From Lepisosteus oculatus (taxonomy: Eukaryota; Chordata; Actinopteri; Semionotiformes; Lepisosteidae), in the NCBI RefSeq assembly GCF_040954835.1, contig NC_090704.1, forward strand, positions 35,840,979 through 35,904,978: a DNA stretch of 64,000 nucleotides, given 5' to 3'. The first letter of the stretch is position 1; each line of letters begins with the position of its first letter. Shown here one piece after another: positions 38,301 through 51,300 of this stretch. The position numbers and the translations under genes are program-made. The notes beneath the pieces were generated by a model. That model saw only the letters and a program-made list of their open reading frames with translations. It searched no databases and had not been told where the DNA came from.

Positions 38301-41300
38301 AGAAACAGCCACAAAAATATTTTATTTGTAAATAAAAAATTAAAAAGAACCATCTTTATTAACATTTTAAACAAATTCTCAATCATAAAATTTTACACTG
38401 AGACTTTATTATAAAATATACACCATTTTTTAAATCTATCACGTGAACAAAATTGTCATTGCAGGTTTTGTGCCTATAATCCTGTACAGTACATCCCTGC
38501 TAGAATGACACAGCAGCATAGCCTGTTGAGCCTGAACAGAGTTCATGGTGGGACAAGGCAGAGATTTGGAGCTTGAAGCCTGAAGTGCATGTGTGGCTGA
38601 TGTATCTTTGTCATTTTTAAAACTCTCTTCTGGTCCTATTTGTTCCCTAACTCCTGCTTTCTTATTTCCAACATTTTAAAATAACACTGAAATAGTGGAG
38701 TTTCTGTTTATTGAGTTGTTGATGCAGAGACCTTCCTTAGTGAAGCATGAATGACAAAAGATCAGGCACATCAGGTCAAAGGTGAATCTGGTTTTTGCAT
38801 GTTCCAGCATCACAGCTCAAGAATCTAAAATGTGAAGAATGAAGGTAAGTATAAGAAGAAAAGGGTTTGTGCAGCGTGGGCTCCAGTATCCTTGACAATA
38901 TGCAGCAGCATACAAGAAGGGTAACCACACTGCCCAAAGATGTCTTTTTCATAAGGAGCTGAAATAAGATTTACAAGAGCTGTTTTTTTTTTCACCTCTT
39001 CATAGCCATAGCCAACATTTGAAAAGGTAAAGGAAATGATATTCCTTTAAGAATGCAGTACTATACCAGATGCCCCATGCTTTGCAACTTTGAGAGCTTT
39101 GATTTTAAAATCAATTTATGGTGGAGGTATTAATGAGATCCTGGCTCAGATCTAGATCAGGTTACAAATTAAGGAGAGCACATTTCATTGAAAACTAAAT
39201 TCTAAAAAAAATCATTAACAACCTTTATCCTGTAATTGGCAAAGAAATGAGACGAGACCATGTAGCAAGAGCATCAAAAGAGGCAGGAAACAGAGCTGCT
39301 ACTGCCCTCTTTTTCCATTTGAATATAATGTATGTGCTGCATTGCCCTTGCTGCTGGTTTATTAAAATATCACAGGAAGGAAGCAAAGAGCTGGGTCAGC
39401 TTGTCTGGTACAGGGACACCTGCCACCATTAGTCAGCCACGGCGGAGTCTTTTGCACAACAGGGAATTAGCGCATTTCAAACTGACATTTTCAAAACATT
39501 TTACTGCGCTAGCAGCACAAGAAAGTCCAGTAACAACACTAACTTCTTGCCAACACCTTTGTAATGTCTGATTGAACAATGCTTTTCCCAAAAGCTGTGA
39601 TCAGCTCATAACTTAAACTCTTTGCATTTAATTGAACACATCTAGCACAACCCATGTGGCAGTCATCACATGACAGCTGGTAAACGTCGCAATAGTACAC
39701 GAACTCTGCTGTAGTCTAGGTGGCTTCTAGCCAGGCCAAAGCTTCTGTGTAAGGGTTATAAACCATATACATAAATTGCCCAAAGACATTAAAAATAGCA
39801 AATGAAAGTTCAGAATATACCTTAAGTGAGAGCATGTTTTCTTTTCCAATTTTACCTCAAGTATGGCAGGCTGAGATCATAATCTTTACCGATACTGTGG
39901 TGCAAGGGTTAGTATTGCTGCCTCACAGCACTGGGGTGCTGGTTTTCAATTCCTGGGCTGCTGTCCTCATGAGTCACGGTATTTCTTTCAGGTTCTCCGG
40001 CTTCTTCACAGTCCAAATAGTGGTACAGTAGGTTACTTGGCTCTAGTGTGACTGTATGTGCGTCTGTCTGCCCTGCGATGGACTGGCATCCACTGCTTGC
40101 TTAGCTAGACTCCAGCTCCCCCTTATCCTTGTATTAGATATTGCCACTTGAAAAGGAATAGATAGCCTTTTACAGTCTGAAGTCAAGTAAAAGGATTTAT
40201 CCTTTTCTCATTTTTAAGGGTTATTTTGGCATCCCTCATTAAATATTTATAACATCCGATAAAAACAGCAAAACATGCCAGCAAAGCAAAAAATAAAAGG
40301 CTTGAGAGCTCTTGCCTGAAGGTCCCAATATACAGTACTGATGGACAGATGCATGCAGAGGCAAACTAACTCTCAAATACAGTACAATATAAACAGCTCA
40401 ATTCCACTGGAGAGAAAAAAAAAAGTCACAAAATCATGCACGATACTCTAAGTGGTACGACCAACACAGTGAAGGACGTGTACTTCACAGAGAACTTTGC
40501 CTTTTGTTGTCACTGTCTGTTACTAACCTGTTTCAATTTTAAGGAACTTGAAGGAAAGTTGCAGGAGTTTAAAGACTTCCATGATGGAGAGTAAAGAGAT
40601 TAAAATCCAAAGCCATGAAAGGGCTTTTTTTAGTTGGCATGTTACTCAAGTTTTTTTACATTTCAAAGTTCATAAAATTTTAACATATTCAAATAAAAGA
40701 CAACATCAACCTATTTTACAACATCCTTGAAAGTTGCAGTAAGACAGATCCACAACTACTGATCCAAATCACTGAACTCAAAAGCCTCCAACAACTAAAG
40801 ACCTTTGAGACACAAAAATTACAAGTTTTTAGCTTGTAAGCACTTTCCCCTTTGGTAGCTATAGCTCTTGCAGTAACAATGCCCGTTTCTTTGCAAATAA
40901 CACCGTGATGATCTATTTTCAGTTAAATATAATACTACACAACAAAAGATGACTTCTCTCAAGTTTTCAGTATCAATAAATATATATTTTTTGCAACAAA
41001 ATTAACAATAAACATTCCTCAACAAAAAACACATCAATCAGACAAATCAATGCATATCTTGAGTCTGTGTTGACATTTCATCTCTATAGTACAATTTACT
41101 GGAGGCACTGCCAGATTTGAGCCTTAGCCTGAACCCACTAGGGTATGCGCATGAAATGATTGACAATGCCCAGGTAGATATGGTACTTTGTGGAAAAGAA
41201 ACTCAATGTTGAAAGCTACAGAAATGATCTTTTGATGTACACTTTAGCTGGGATGAGGGGGCCACCACTATTCCCAGTTCAGTATAAACAGTGCATGAGA

Positions 41301-42242
41301 GAAGACGTCTTTGAAAATGAAGTAATTTAGACTTCAACCCTTTATGGTAAAAATCTATCAAAAAAATGACAGAAAAATTCATTACCATTTGCAGGAGCAA
41401 TACGCAGTGCTTTCAAAATAGTATAAGGCTCTATTTTACATTTACCCTGCTAAGAGTCGTATTTCCAAACCAAAGGAGAGGTATGTAGACTGTGAAACTT
41501 TCAGAGAGCTGTGCTTTACTGCATCACTGACTGGGGTTTGAAAAGCTTGATCGCAGAGCTACAACTCGGGTATTAAACGAACGCCAGTTTCACAAAAAAG
41601 GCATTCTCTATGAAGTGGCGCTCATTAATCTGTGCACAGTTATTAAAGAGGAAAAGACCTAATTTCAGGCCAGCGTGGCTCAGAAATTAGTTTCTTTCTC
41701 CCAATCTGCTTGCTCATGAGCATGAGTCAGGGCTCATGCCATCAGTCATTTACCACTCCATGCAGTACTCAAGCTCTCCTCATGATGGGGCTGTAAACAG
41801 GCAGTGAAGACAGGAAAGAAGGAACAAGCATTTGAACCAAGCCCCATTCTTCCCCTGAAAACATTCTGGATTCATTGGCTGTTTTTTTTTTCCTTTATAT
41901 AGACAAAATATAGGTTTTGGTCAGAATGCTTTGGGCTTTTCCTCTACAACCTAACAATTGTTAAAATACAAAAAAATGATATATCACGTAAAAATACCAA
42001 CAGCGTTACTCTCCCCTCCTCCCTCTGGCAACACGGCATCATTAGTGTTCAGTGTGTGGAGAGCAGAGGAGGGCTGGGGCGGACTCTTTTCTGGCTGAGT
42101 GAGAAACAGGCGGCTCTCAAGTGCCTTGGACCAGCTGCCCTCACTGCCAGTGAAGGCAGCAATGCAGCATGAAAGGGGGGAGTCTCCAGGCTCCTCAGGG
42201 CCACGCCGTGTCCCTCATTCTTTCCCTGTCTCTCAAAGATCC
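38301..42242 (-). other. Probable long 3' UTR of TMEM94, with one SINE
   Basis: No coding exon seen. On the minus strand, poly(A)-like AATAAA (TTTATT on plus) occurs at 38321-38326, 38355-38360 and 38405-38410. A ~3.9 kb 3' UTR ending there is possible, and earlier sites (for example near 39357) would give a shorter one. A plus-oriented SINE lies at 39890-40165. Confidence 0.35.
39890..40165 (+). repeat. tRNA-derived SINE
   Basis: Head ACTGTGGTGCAAGGGTTAGT ATTGCTGCCTC, B-box-like GTTTTCAATTCC, body CCTGCGATGGACTGGCATCC. Same family as the other tRNA SINEs in the window. Confidence 0.75.
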
Positions 42243-42315
42243 TCAGAAGGGAGAGTTCATCCCCAGTTTGGTCTCAAATTGTAGCTTCTGCCTCTTCTGG
42301 TAGCGTACTCGCACC
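42243..42315 (-). CDS. TMEM94: TMEM94 last exon
   Basis: Encodes VRVRYQKRQKLQFETKLGMN SPF and a TGA (reverse of TCA at 42243-42245). Acceptor CCCTCAG. The C-terminal GMN, a motif known from magnesium transporters, is kept. The tail is cytosolic. Confidence 0.96.
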
Positions 42316-45300
42316 CTGAGGGAACACACAGAGAGATGAGAGGTACTTCACTTAAGTCTGTCAGAACACAAACCACAAAAGACATTGGGTATTTTTTATT
42401 TTTTATTGGACTGTTCTAAACCTTCACAAAGGGAAAGCACTATTTTTAAATTACCACTAGATTCGTGTTTAACACAACGGTTGCAGTATGCAACGTGCAA
42501 CACTGCTAAACAACCCTCAAACTGTCCATCCTATAATGATTTGAGGCGGGGGTGTCCAATCCTTGTCCTTGCAGATTTTCTAGATCTTGGTACAGCACTA
42601 TCCCTCAACCAATTCAGACAATAATAAGCTGATAAGGCAATTAAGAGCTAAGTTGAGATAAAGACCTGCAGATGAACCAACCATCATACCAGGCTTTGAC
42701 AACCCCTGGTTTGCAGCCTCTGAAAATTGTAGTTTTTTTTTCAATAGCTAACGCAAGTAGTTAAAATTAAAGCCCCACTTTCTCTGTACTTGTCCAATCT
42801 CTCCAGTCCCCCCCTCTCGATCTCTGTATCGGACATCTCTCTGCATCATACCTGATCTCATGCAGTTTCACCACCTCATTCACTAGCACCACCAGCAGCA
42901 GAGACAATGACATCAGCAGCCACACCAGCAGGGGGATATCTTCCAGGGTAAAGGTCACAGAGGACTGGCGGTTCTTCCACACCTGGAAATCCACTGTGGC
43001 CTGGACCACCTGTCCCAGCAACCTGTAACCCCACAGTAGACAAGCCAGTTAAACGGACCTCGTCGTTGACGTCTACACTGTTCATGAGACAGACTTTTAA
43101 TGCTATTTAAATCTGAAACATGACAAATATACAGTGCACTGCTATGCTGACTTCTTAGTTTTTGTTTTTTGTACTGTTCTGGTCTTTACGCTTTATGTTT
43201 TTCATTCTGTATGCAAAACATTCTGTAATTGTCTGATATTTTAGCCATTTTGCTTTATAGTTTTTTTATTTTGGATTTGTACTGAAGGTACTTTTTTTTA
43301 ACTTTATTGCTGTACTCAGATGACCCCGTGATGATAAACCAGACCTGATCCAACCAATTCCCCAAACGAATTACAGTACAAAAACACCTATACACAGCCT
43401 CTCATTAGCAACCGCAGCACTTACAAAACACGATCGTGCTGCTTAGTTCATTTTCATTGTGTATTTCCCAAAGAAAATGGATGAAAAGTGTTTTAACTGC
43501 AAGTACATAATGTTATAAGGCTGTTGTCTGAACCAAGGTGAATGATGCTCTTGATACATAGGTCTGCGAGTCCTAGCAAGGCTTTCACTCTTGCTTTATC
43601 CCCTCTGAATCACTGTCTTAGCAGTACCTTTTCCTACAAGTGTCTGGCAAAATCTTTCAGGAGCTTTACATTAGCAGCAGCTTATGATGCCCTATCAGTG
43701 GACACAGACGTGCTGGACAGCCATCAGTCTCTGTTCAGGTGCAGCTGGCCTGTTGTCTTGGTAGATGCTAGTGTGAGGTGAGATGCCTTGTGCTAAACAA
43801 CACCTTTCCTCATACAAAATAGGCATTTTCTTAACAAAGAAATTAGAATCTTTTACCCTAGGTGCTTGCATAAAAGAATTGGATTCTGTAAAACAACAAT
43901 AAGAATACAACAATGGGTGGCACAGCTGTGCAGTGGTTAGAGCCGCAGCCTCGCAGCTTTGGGACCCTGGGTTCAAGTCCAGACCAGTGGTGCTATCTAT
44001 ATGGGGTCTGTATGTTCTCTTCTCTGCCAGGTTAACTGGCTTCTGGAAAACTTGGCTTGTTTGTGTAATGTTGCTGCAGATATCAATTCTATCCAGGGAG
44101 TTGCATTCTTGGAAAAGTATAGGAAGTGCTTTTAACTTTAGACATACTGTAATATGCGAATAGAGTACAGCACACTGGCAGAAAAACCCAGAACAGGCAC
44201 TGACAAGTACAAGCTCACAAACTCACTGTATACTGTAGCTGTACAGAGGCACAAAGAAACAGCAGAGCTGGTGCTGGGACATGCATGACAAGATTGAGAC
44301 CACAAGGAGAATACGGAGAGACTTACACCACAGGAACAGTCAGGCACCACCAGGTGTTGCTGAAGGGGCTCTTTCTCCAAAGGGGTTTGGAGCGGTGGAC
44401 GTGACTGAGGGAGATCACCACTGAACCAGAGAGAGAACAGAGACAGAGAGGTAGGGGAGTCACCAGCAGAACAACATGGAAGAGCACCAGAATTCTCAAC
44501 AAATGACCCCATGCACATTGCAGTCAGGAGAAGGAGATGCTCAAAGAGATCTTCTGAAAGCATCCATCCTGAATGCCTTCTCTTGAGAAGCTACAGTAGC
44601 TAAGAAGTCCACACAATTTTATCTGCATTTTACAGGGGTTTGTAGGGAGAACCATCAAGACCTGGCTCTTCCACTGGCACAATGTGTGTCACCCTGGTAA
44701 AGTTACTTGGTCCGTCCTTGGGATGAAGCATCAATGTGTCATCAATATATGGTGGTCAATATCTCTATTGCTGTGACTGTTATTGCTTAGATCACTTTCT
44801 ACTTTCTTTACAGTATTACAGTAAACTCATTATTGCATTTCTGAAGCAGTGCATTTAGATGATTTATTGGTTAGTGACTATGGATCTCAGCCAGTTTGCA
44901 AAAGTAAGGCACTTTTAGAACTCTATCACTTAGATTTACCATTTGACTATTGGTATTAAGGATGTGCTTGCTGCTCAGTGCTGTGTCTGTGTTAAGGAAG
45001 TGTTTGCTGCTCAGTGCTGCATCTGTTTTCAAAAGACATGTGAGTCAGTGCTGTATCAGTGTTATGGTTGCACTTGCTGCTTGGTGCAGTGTCTGTTAGG
45101 AAGGCATGTGTGGCTCAGTGCTGTGTCTGTGTAAAGATTGTGCTTGCTGCTCTGTGCTGTGTCTGTTTTCAGAAGGCACATGTGGCTGATTGTTGTGTCT
45201 GTGTATTGTTTTAATTGTGGTCTTTATCGAGAGGTGCAGCACCTGTGTGAAGTGCCAGGAATCCCGCCATCACCTTCTGTATCAACAGCAAACCATTGGA

Positions 45301-48300
45301 GAACTCCCCATACCACTTGGGGGCATCCTGAACAGAACTGAAAAAACAGTGTCAAAACACACAGCGATTAGCAGACACACCAGACCACCAAAGGGGGCTT
45401 GCTGTGCCTACTGCAGATATACTGTAGCAACTTCATGTAGCAAAATCCTTTTCTAAGATTTCTAAAAACTATAAAGGTCTGTTGGGAAATCCATCATAAT
45501 ACTATCAATACTAAAACAGAAATATACAGCAGGTGACCTGTTCTTCCCAAACCAAATTGATTTTGATTCTGGTAAATAGCTCAGTTTCTTCTTGAATGTG
45601 CAAAATAATGCACATTAATATGCTAAAAGGCTATAGTAGAGCTTGTCCAGTTGGTTAATGACCTTATCTACAGAAGCAGACCTGCAGACTCTATAAGAGG
45701 GACAGCAGGTCACATCTAGCAAATGGCTAGCTACTGTATAATGTGACCAAAATAGAAGGTAACATACTAACAGGCAAAATGTCCCCAGTGCAGGAGAAGG
45801 CACTCACCTCTTGGAAAGGATGGAGCAGTTGGTCGAGTTCACACTGCCAGTGTTGCAAAACCCCTCCAGGGTGAAGCCAAAGCCCACCAGGTAGGCACAC
45901 ATAGTTAGGCTGAACTTCAGCAGGAAACACACTAGGAAATACTGTTGTGTCTGTCAGGACCAGTGAAAAACACACAACGTTCCCTTATTGTACTGCAGAG
46001 CTCATCTATCAACTCAAAACTTGGGTGACATTTTTTGTGCACATCAGTCCAGTTACTGCAAAGGTTGCACCCAACACAATGTGCCTATAGTTTGACACCA
46101 GGGTCCTTTACTAATCCTTCCACGGCTACAGACAAACTATGCAACTGCTATGAGGTCTTGCACAATGTACATAAACATTACATATACCCTATTTACAGTG
46201 TATACAGTAAATGAACCGATATCTGTCACTGCTAAACTCCCACCCCAGGAAGAGCCAATGATCATTAGCCATCAGAAATAAGTGAGCAAGGAAACTCAAT
46301 TGCTTTTTCCCCACGGCTAGATGAGCTGGTTCTAGAGAGTACAGTAAATGCAGCACACTGTATGCGCAGTGAGTGAAGGTCCACAAATTGACATTTGCCT
46401 CACATAACAACCAAGATACCTGATGTCCTATTAACTGATCACATACATTGATTAACTATGTGCCTCTGTCCACCACTGAAAGCCCAAATGGAACGAGTGA
46501 GAACAAAACAGAAAATGTACATAATCACAGCTCAGACACCAAACAATATGACAGAGAACATAACTGTAGATGGAAAACTGTCAAAAATGATGAACATTTC
46601 TTGAGCAGAGCCTCACAGTGTCCGGGTGTAAGGGCTGAGGAGTAGAGAGACAGAGTTAGTGTGCGACCCATTGCGAGTAAGAGGACTCACCTTCCTGGGA
46701 ATGGAGTCCAGGTTCTTCCCTGTGGCCACAGTCATCACCAAGCTGTCAGCAGGCTTTCCCAGGAACGACACACTGCCACAGACACACACAACACAGACTC
46801 CCTTTGTTTTCAAAAGCATGGGGCACCAACCGTATATCATCTCACACTTTTTGACAAAAATTGTCTTGACAGAAAAATCTGTATTGCAAACATGTCAGTG
46901 ATTTTATTATCTGCTGTGTATTTTGTGCTTACTGAACAGAGTACAGTTTTCAGTACAGAGTAATAAAATGTACAGTACTGTTAAAAGGCAACTCTCTAAT
47001 GTTTATTTTATTATTTACTGCACTGTGTAATTCTAAGTGTATGGTATATTTTGATGATTATTATTTTATTAAGCAAAATGTTTTTATGGTAATTGTTTAC
47101 CGAATGGTAATTCTCTATATGCGTTTCGCGGATCAGCTAAAGGTTACGCCCGACTTGGATAAAATTAGGGGTGTGGTGTACTTTAATTGGATGCACTGAG
47201 GCTTAGAATTCAGTCTTGTAAATTACAGTAATCTGCTGCTGCAATGTGGTGCCACAGGAGGTAAAGAACTCAGGTCCCTCTTTTCTCAGCCTTTTTATTT
47301 CCAGTGGATCTCTAAGCTCTTTGCAGGGTCTCTCACCTGAGAAGAGGGTAGCAGAAGCAGGAGAGCCACAGCAGGTCAGTGATGTTGATGGGAGGAGGGA
47401 GCTGGAGGAGACAAGCCAGGAACTAGGCAGACAACAGACACTACTGTCAAAGTTTTTACACATTACCGTACATCAGTGCTCCGTGACAGCTGGAGATGGT
47501 TTCTAGAATAACTATGCAGGTCTTACTTTTAGGAGGCCAGTCCTTTAAAAAATCATATGATCAGGAATGGCTCTAAACCACCAGAACGATGGGTCTTTTG
47601 AAATGAAAATGGTAAACCATCCAGGGCCGTGTTATCTCTGAGCCACAGATTCTTGTGGAATTTCCTCCATCTGTCCAGTGTCTAGAGTGGGGCAATCATT
47701 TAAGTATTTCAAAAGCAGTTTAAAGCTCTTCTCACAGGGCATAAACTTGGTAAATTTAAGTCTGACAGACCGAAAGCACTGAGCTTTGAGGCACATTCTC
47801 CTGGATCCTAGCCGTACTCTCCTAACCATTGTATTCCACATAACCAACATTGAAAAAGCAGACCTGACAACACAATCTGGCACCTGCTCACATCTTGCAA
47901 TGTCAAACCCTCCTAGATTCCCTTTCAATGCTGTGCCGCACTCACCTGGATTATGACAAGGGTAAGCTGGCACTGCAGCAGGAAAAGGAAACATTTTCTG
48001 ATGCCATAGGTGGTGTGGCGAGCCTGAAACAGAGGAACAGGGAGCTACTATTCGAGCCTGATTACACTGCAGTACCATGGCTCCCATGAGCTTCCCCAAT
48101 GTATAATTATAGTTAAGAGTATCACCATATTCTTCATAGGTATGTGATCCAGTATCGTTGTGGCACTCCTGCTGATTTCCAGCAATGTTGTGCTGCAACC
48201 TTGTACGGTCAATATTCAATGCACAAGAAGATCTTCGCCCCCACCTGAAGAGTGCCTGGTCTACCCAGCTCATGCCTATACAAGTCACTTAGTCCCCACT

Positions 48301-51300
48301 GTGGGTGAGGATTGCTGTCTTAACCCAGCAAGAGCATGGAGGAGTTTGAGAAGGTCATGAATAGCCTCAACATTTCCAAACTTAGCCAGACTGCTTTTGC
48401 TCTACCTGCCAAACTTTTCCATAGCACAGACTAACAATGTACTGTGGCTGAATTGAGTTCAACCACACCAACCCTGCAGTGAAGCCTGTATATGTATATA
48501 TGTGTGTGTGTTTTGCTGACATATGTGTTGATGGAAAACTACATGAGTTTTATTAGTTCAAGGCTGTACTGTGTTCATGTATGATGATATTTACGAGGAC
48601 CAACTTTAAAAAATATATCCTCACAAATCAGGATGTTCTCATTAAGACACAAGAAACAAGGCACTGCAAGGACCAGTCACGACGTTTTTTAAAAGGCAAG
48701 TTTTTTTTATAAACGAAATGTAATCATCTTTAAAATCTAAGAGAGCCAACAGAAATGATTATGTGTCTTACAATGGAGAAAGACTGAGACACAGTGGGAG
48801 GTCCTCCCAAGTGCAGAAATAGATCCCTGTGTGCTGATACGGGTACCTGCTCAATGAGTTTGACCACACTGACACTCTCCTCCTGGTGGAAGGAAGCAGA
48901 GCAGGCCAGGCTGTTGAGGAGGCCGGACAGCTGCAGAGGGGAGAGCTCCTCCGAATCCACTAGGCTATTAGTGGCTGCATAGCCAAACGTCTCCCAGGAG
49001 CAGCGAGAGGGGTACAGAGGGTCCAAGGCAATGCTGTCAACACATATTAGTCAATGAGCAGACTTGAAGGCTTCAAAATAACTTTTTTATCCTTGTAGGA
49101 TATGTTAAAAGCATCAATTGGTAGCAGAATGCAGGATTCAACTATCAGTGTTATTTCTAGGCAGGTTTATCTAGGAAAAGCCAAAATAAATCACTTGCTA
49201 GAGTTTTTCCAGAGTTTTTTAATACATTACTTAAAACTATGTTTATACTTGAAAATTCATGCTTGCATCGCCAACTAGATGACAAATGATGAGCCAAGGC
49301 CTGCAGTGAAAACCACATTAACATGATCATATTTAATTTTATTAACCAGATTAGAATTACCAATTGTTTCTTCAGGCCATCATGCAATATATCAATACCT
49401 CCTGTCCAGCACAGGAAAAACAATCATGGGCAGACATCATCCTCCAAACTGCCCCACCATTATTCTTTTCATCTTTTGTCATGCTATGACCTTCCCAGAG
49501 CACAACTGGACACCCGATGCCTACCAGCTTCCCGGAGCCCTATGGGACACTCTATGCGAACTCGGGGAGAGGGGTGTTTCTCACAGAGACGGGAGTTGCC
49601 ATTTGCGAAGACTGGCTAGCTAATCCCAAAGATACCCTTCCAAGGTGTTCAGCCAATTACATGCCACCACCTGGAAAATGTTGGTCATAGCTGACTGATG
49701 ACATGATCCAGGCCTGAACGTGTATTATCTGAGCAATTAGGGACACAAAGAAGTTTCCATCCTCATCTGGGATTTCCTCTATATCCCTCCACATTTTTCA
49801 CAAACTGACTATGGTTTCCCATGTTGTAAATTTACCAGTCTTTTACGTCACAAGCAGTAGCCTCTATACAATAGAAGACAATTACAGTGCCAATATTGTA
49901 AGCTTTTCTAATATGTTGTAGACTAGTGTAGTAATGTGCAATGAAAGCACTGTAAAATAAAAGAAGAGTAAAGTTAAATGCAAAGCAAAAACCACTGCAA
50001 AAGAGGTTTATATGTGTAACCTTAAATCATCTTCAGTCCTTGATGACACGTTTCCCTTATTGAAAGGACTATATTCTTAATTGACCAATTACAAGTTTAT
50101 CTAGCCTACAGAAATAGGAGATTTTTTATGTAATGTACCAGATATGAACACTGTACTTTCCGACTGCCTCAGTTATCACCAATAACAAAAGGCAGGATGC
50201 AGCCCTTCAGCTGCTCCAGTGCCCATACCTGACATCACTCTGCAGGAAAAGACAGCTGTTCCTGAAGTTAGCTGAGCTTCCCAGGCAGCAGGTAACCTCA
50301 CGGTTCTCCTGCATGATCTTCATCATCTCACACATGGCTGCAAAAGGCAGATGTCACGTGATTATTAACCTAGAACCCCCCCCAGGGGACTGAAGAGGAA
50401 GGAATCCTCTGTACTCTGCACTGGGTATTCAGAAACAACCAACCTTTAAAAAAATACAGTCATGTTTTTTAAAAGAGTTCAGTACAGGGCAACAAAGAAG
50501 ACTGTAAAGAATTGTGGCCTACTGACACTTACTTTCTGGGGTGCAGTCAGTGAAAAGGGGCACCAGCAGAGGCACATTGTCAATGTTCTTCAAGTGGGGA
50601 CGCACCTGGTGGATCCCCCGTGGCAGTTTGGCCTGGCAGGATAGAGAGTGGTGATGGGGGATTGTTGCACTCCGTCACTGATGCAGGCTAGCCAGGACAC
50701 ACAGTCAAAGACTAAAGCAGGAGATCATGGTACACACACTATCTAAGGCACGGAAAAAAGCAAATCCAAAGCAATCCTAAGGACTGGAAGATGCAATAAC
50801 GTGTTACCCCAGGCAATTTGAAAAAGCAGAGCTTCGGAAAAATATTCTTAGAAATTGTCATTTTATAAAGAGCACTATGAATTCACAAATGGTATTTAAC
50901 TCCAATTCTAAAGTTGTGGACAGACAAAACTGGAAGGACTGGTTTATTGACTGGTTCCAATGGTCATTTATTGCATTTCAATGCCTCTCAAAAAATAAAA
51001 AGTTACAAGTTTGGTGAACAAACAACCAAGACATGACAGAGAACCTTCTGCAATTGAGCCTCCAATTTGTGAATTAGAACATTACTGGAAACCAAACAAG
51101 CAAGCTCTATGTAAAAAAAAAAGGATTGCATGAACTGTACTGTCATTTAAAACCTTTATTGATTTTCCAGAACCACACAGTCATATGTTTCAAGGCTGGT
51201 GAGATTCAAAGAGTGAGCTTCACGGGGCCTACCCGATTACAGTCCTCCAAGAAGCTGGGTATGTCACTGTCTGTGGGCTGGAAGCTGATGAGATCTGAGT

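Noticed and set aside
44138..44563. 141-codon minus-strand open frame that could hold a missing TMEM94 membrane helix
   Set aside because: Its LLLL stretch looked tempting, but its frame does not join to either neighbour. The exon at 45243-45337 supplies the helix and joins both sides in phase.
47632..48288. 218-codon minus-strand open frame
   Set aside because: It runs across the TMEM94 exon 47946-48023 in the wrong frame and includes intron on both sides. The conserved ARHTTYGIRKC frame explains the region.
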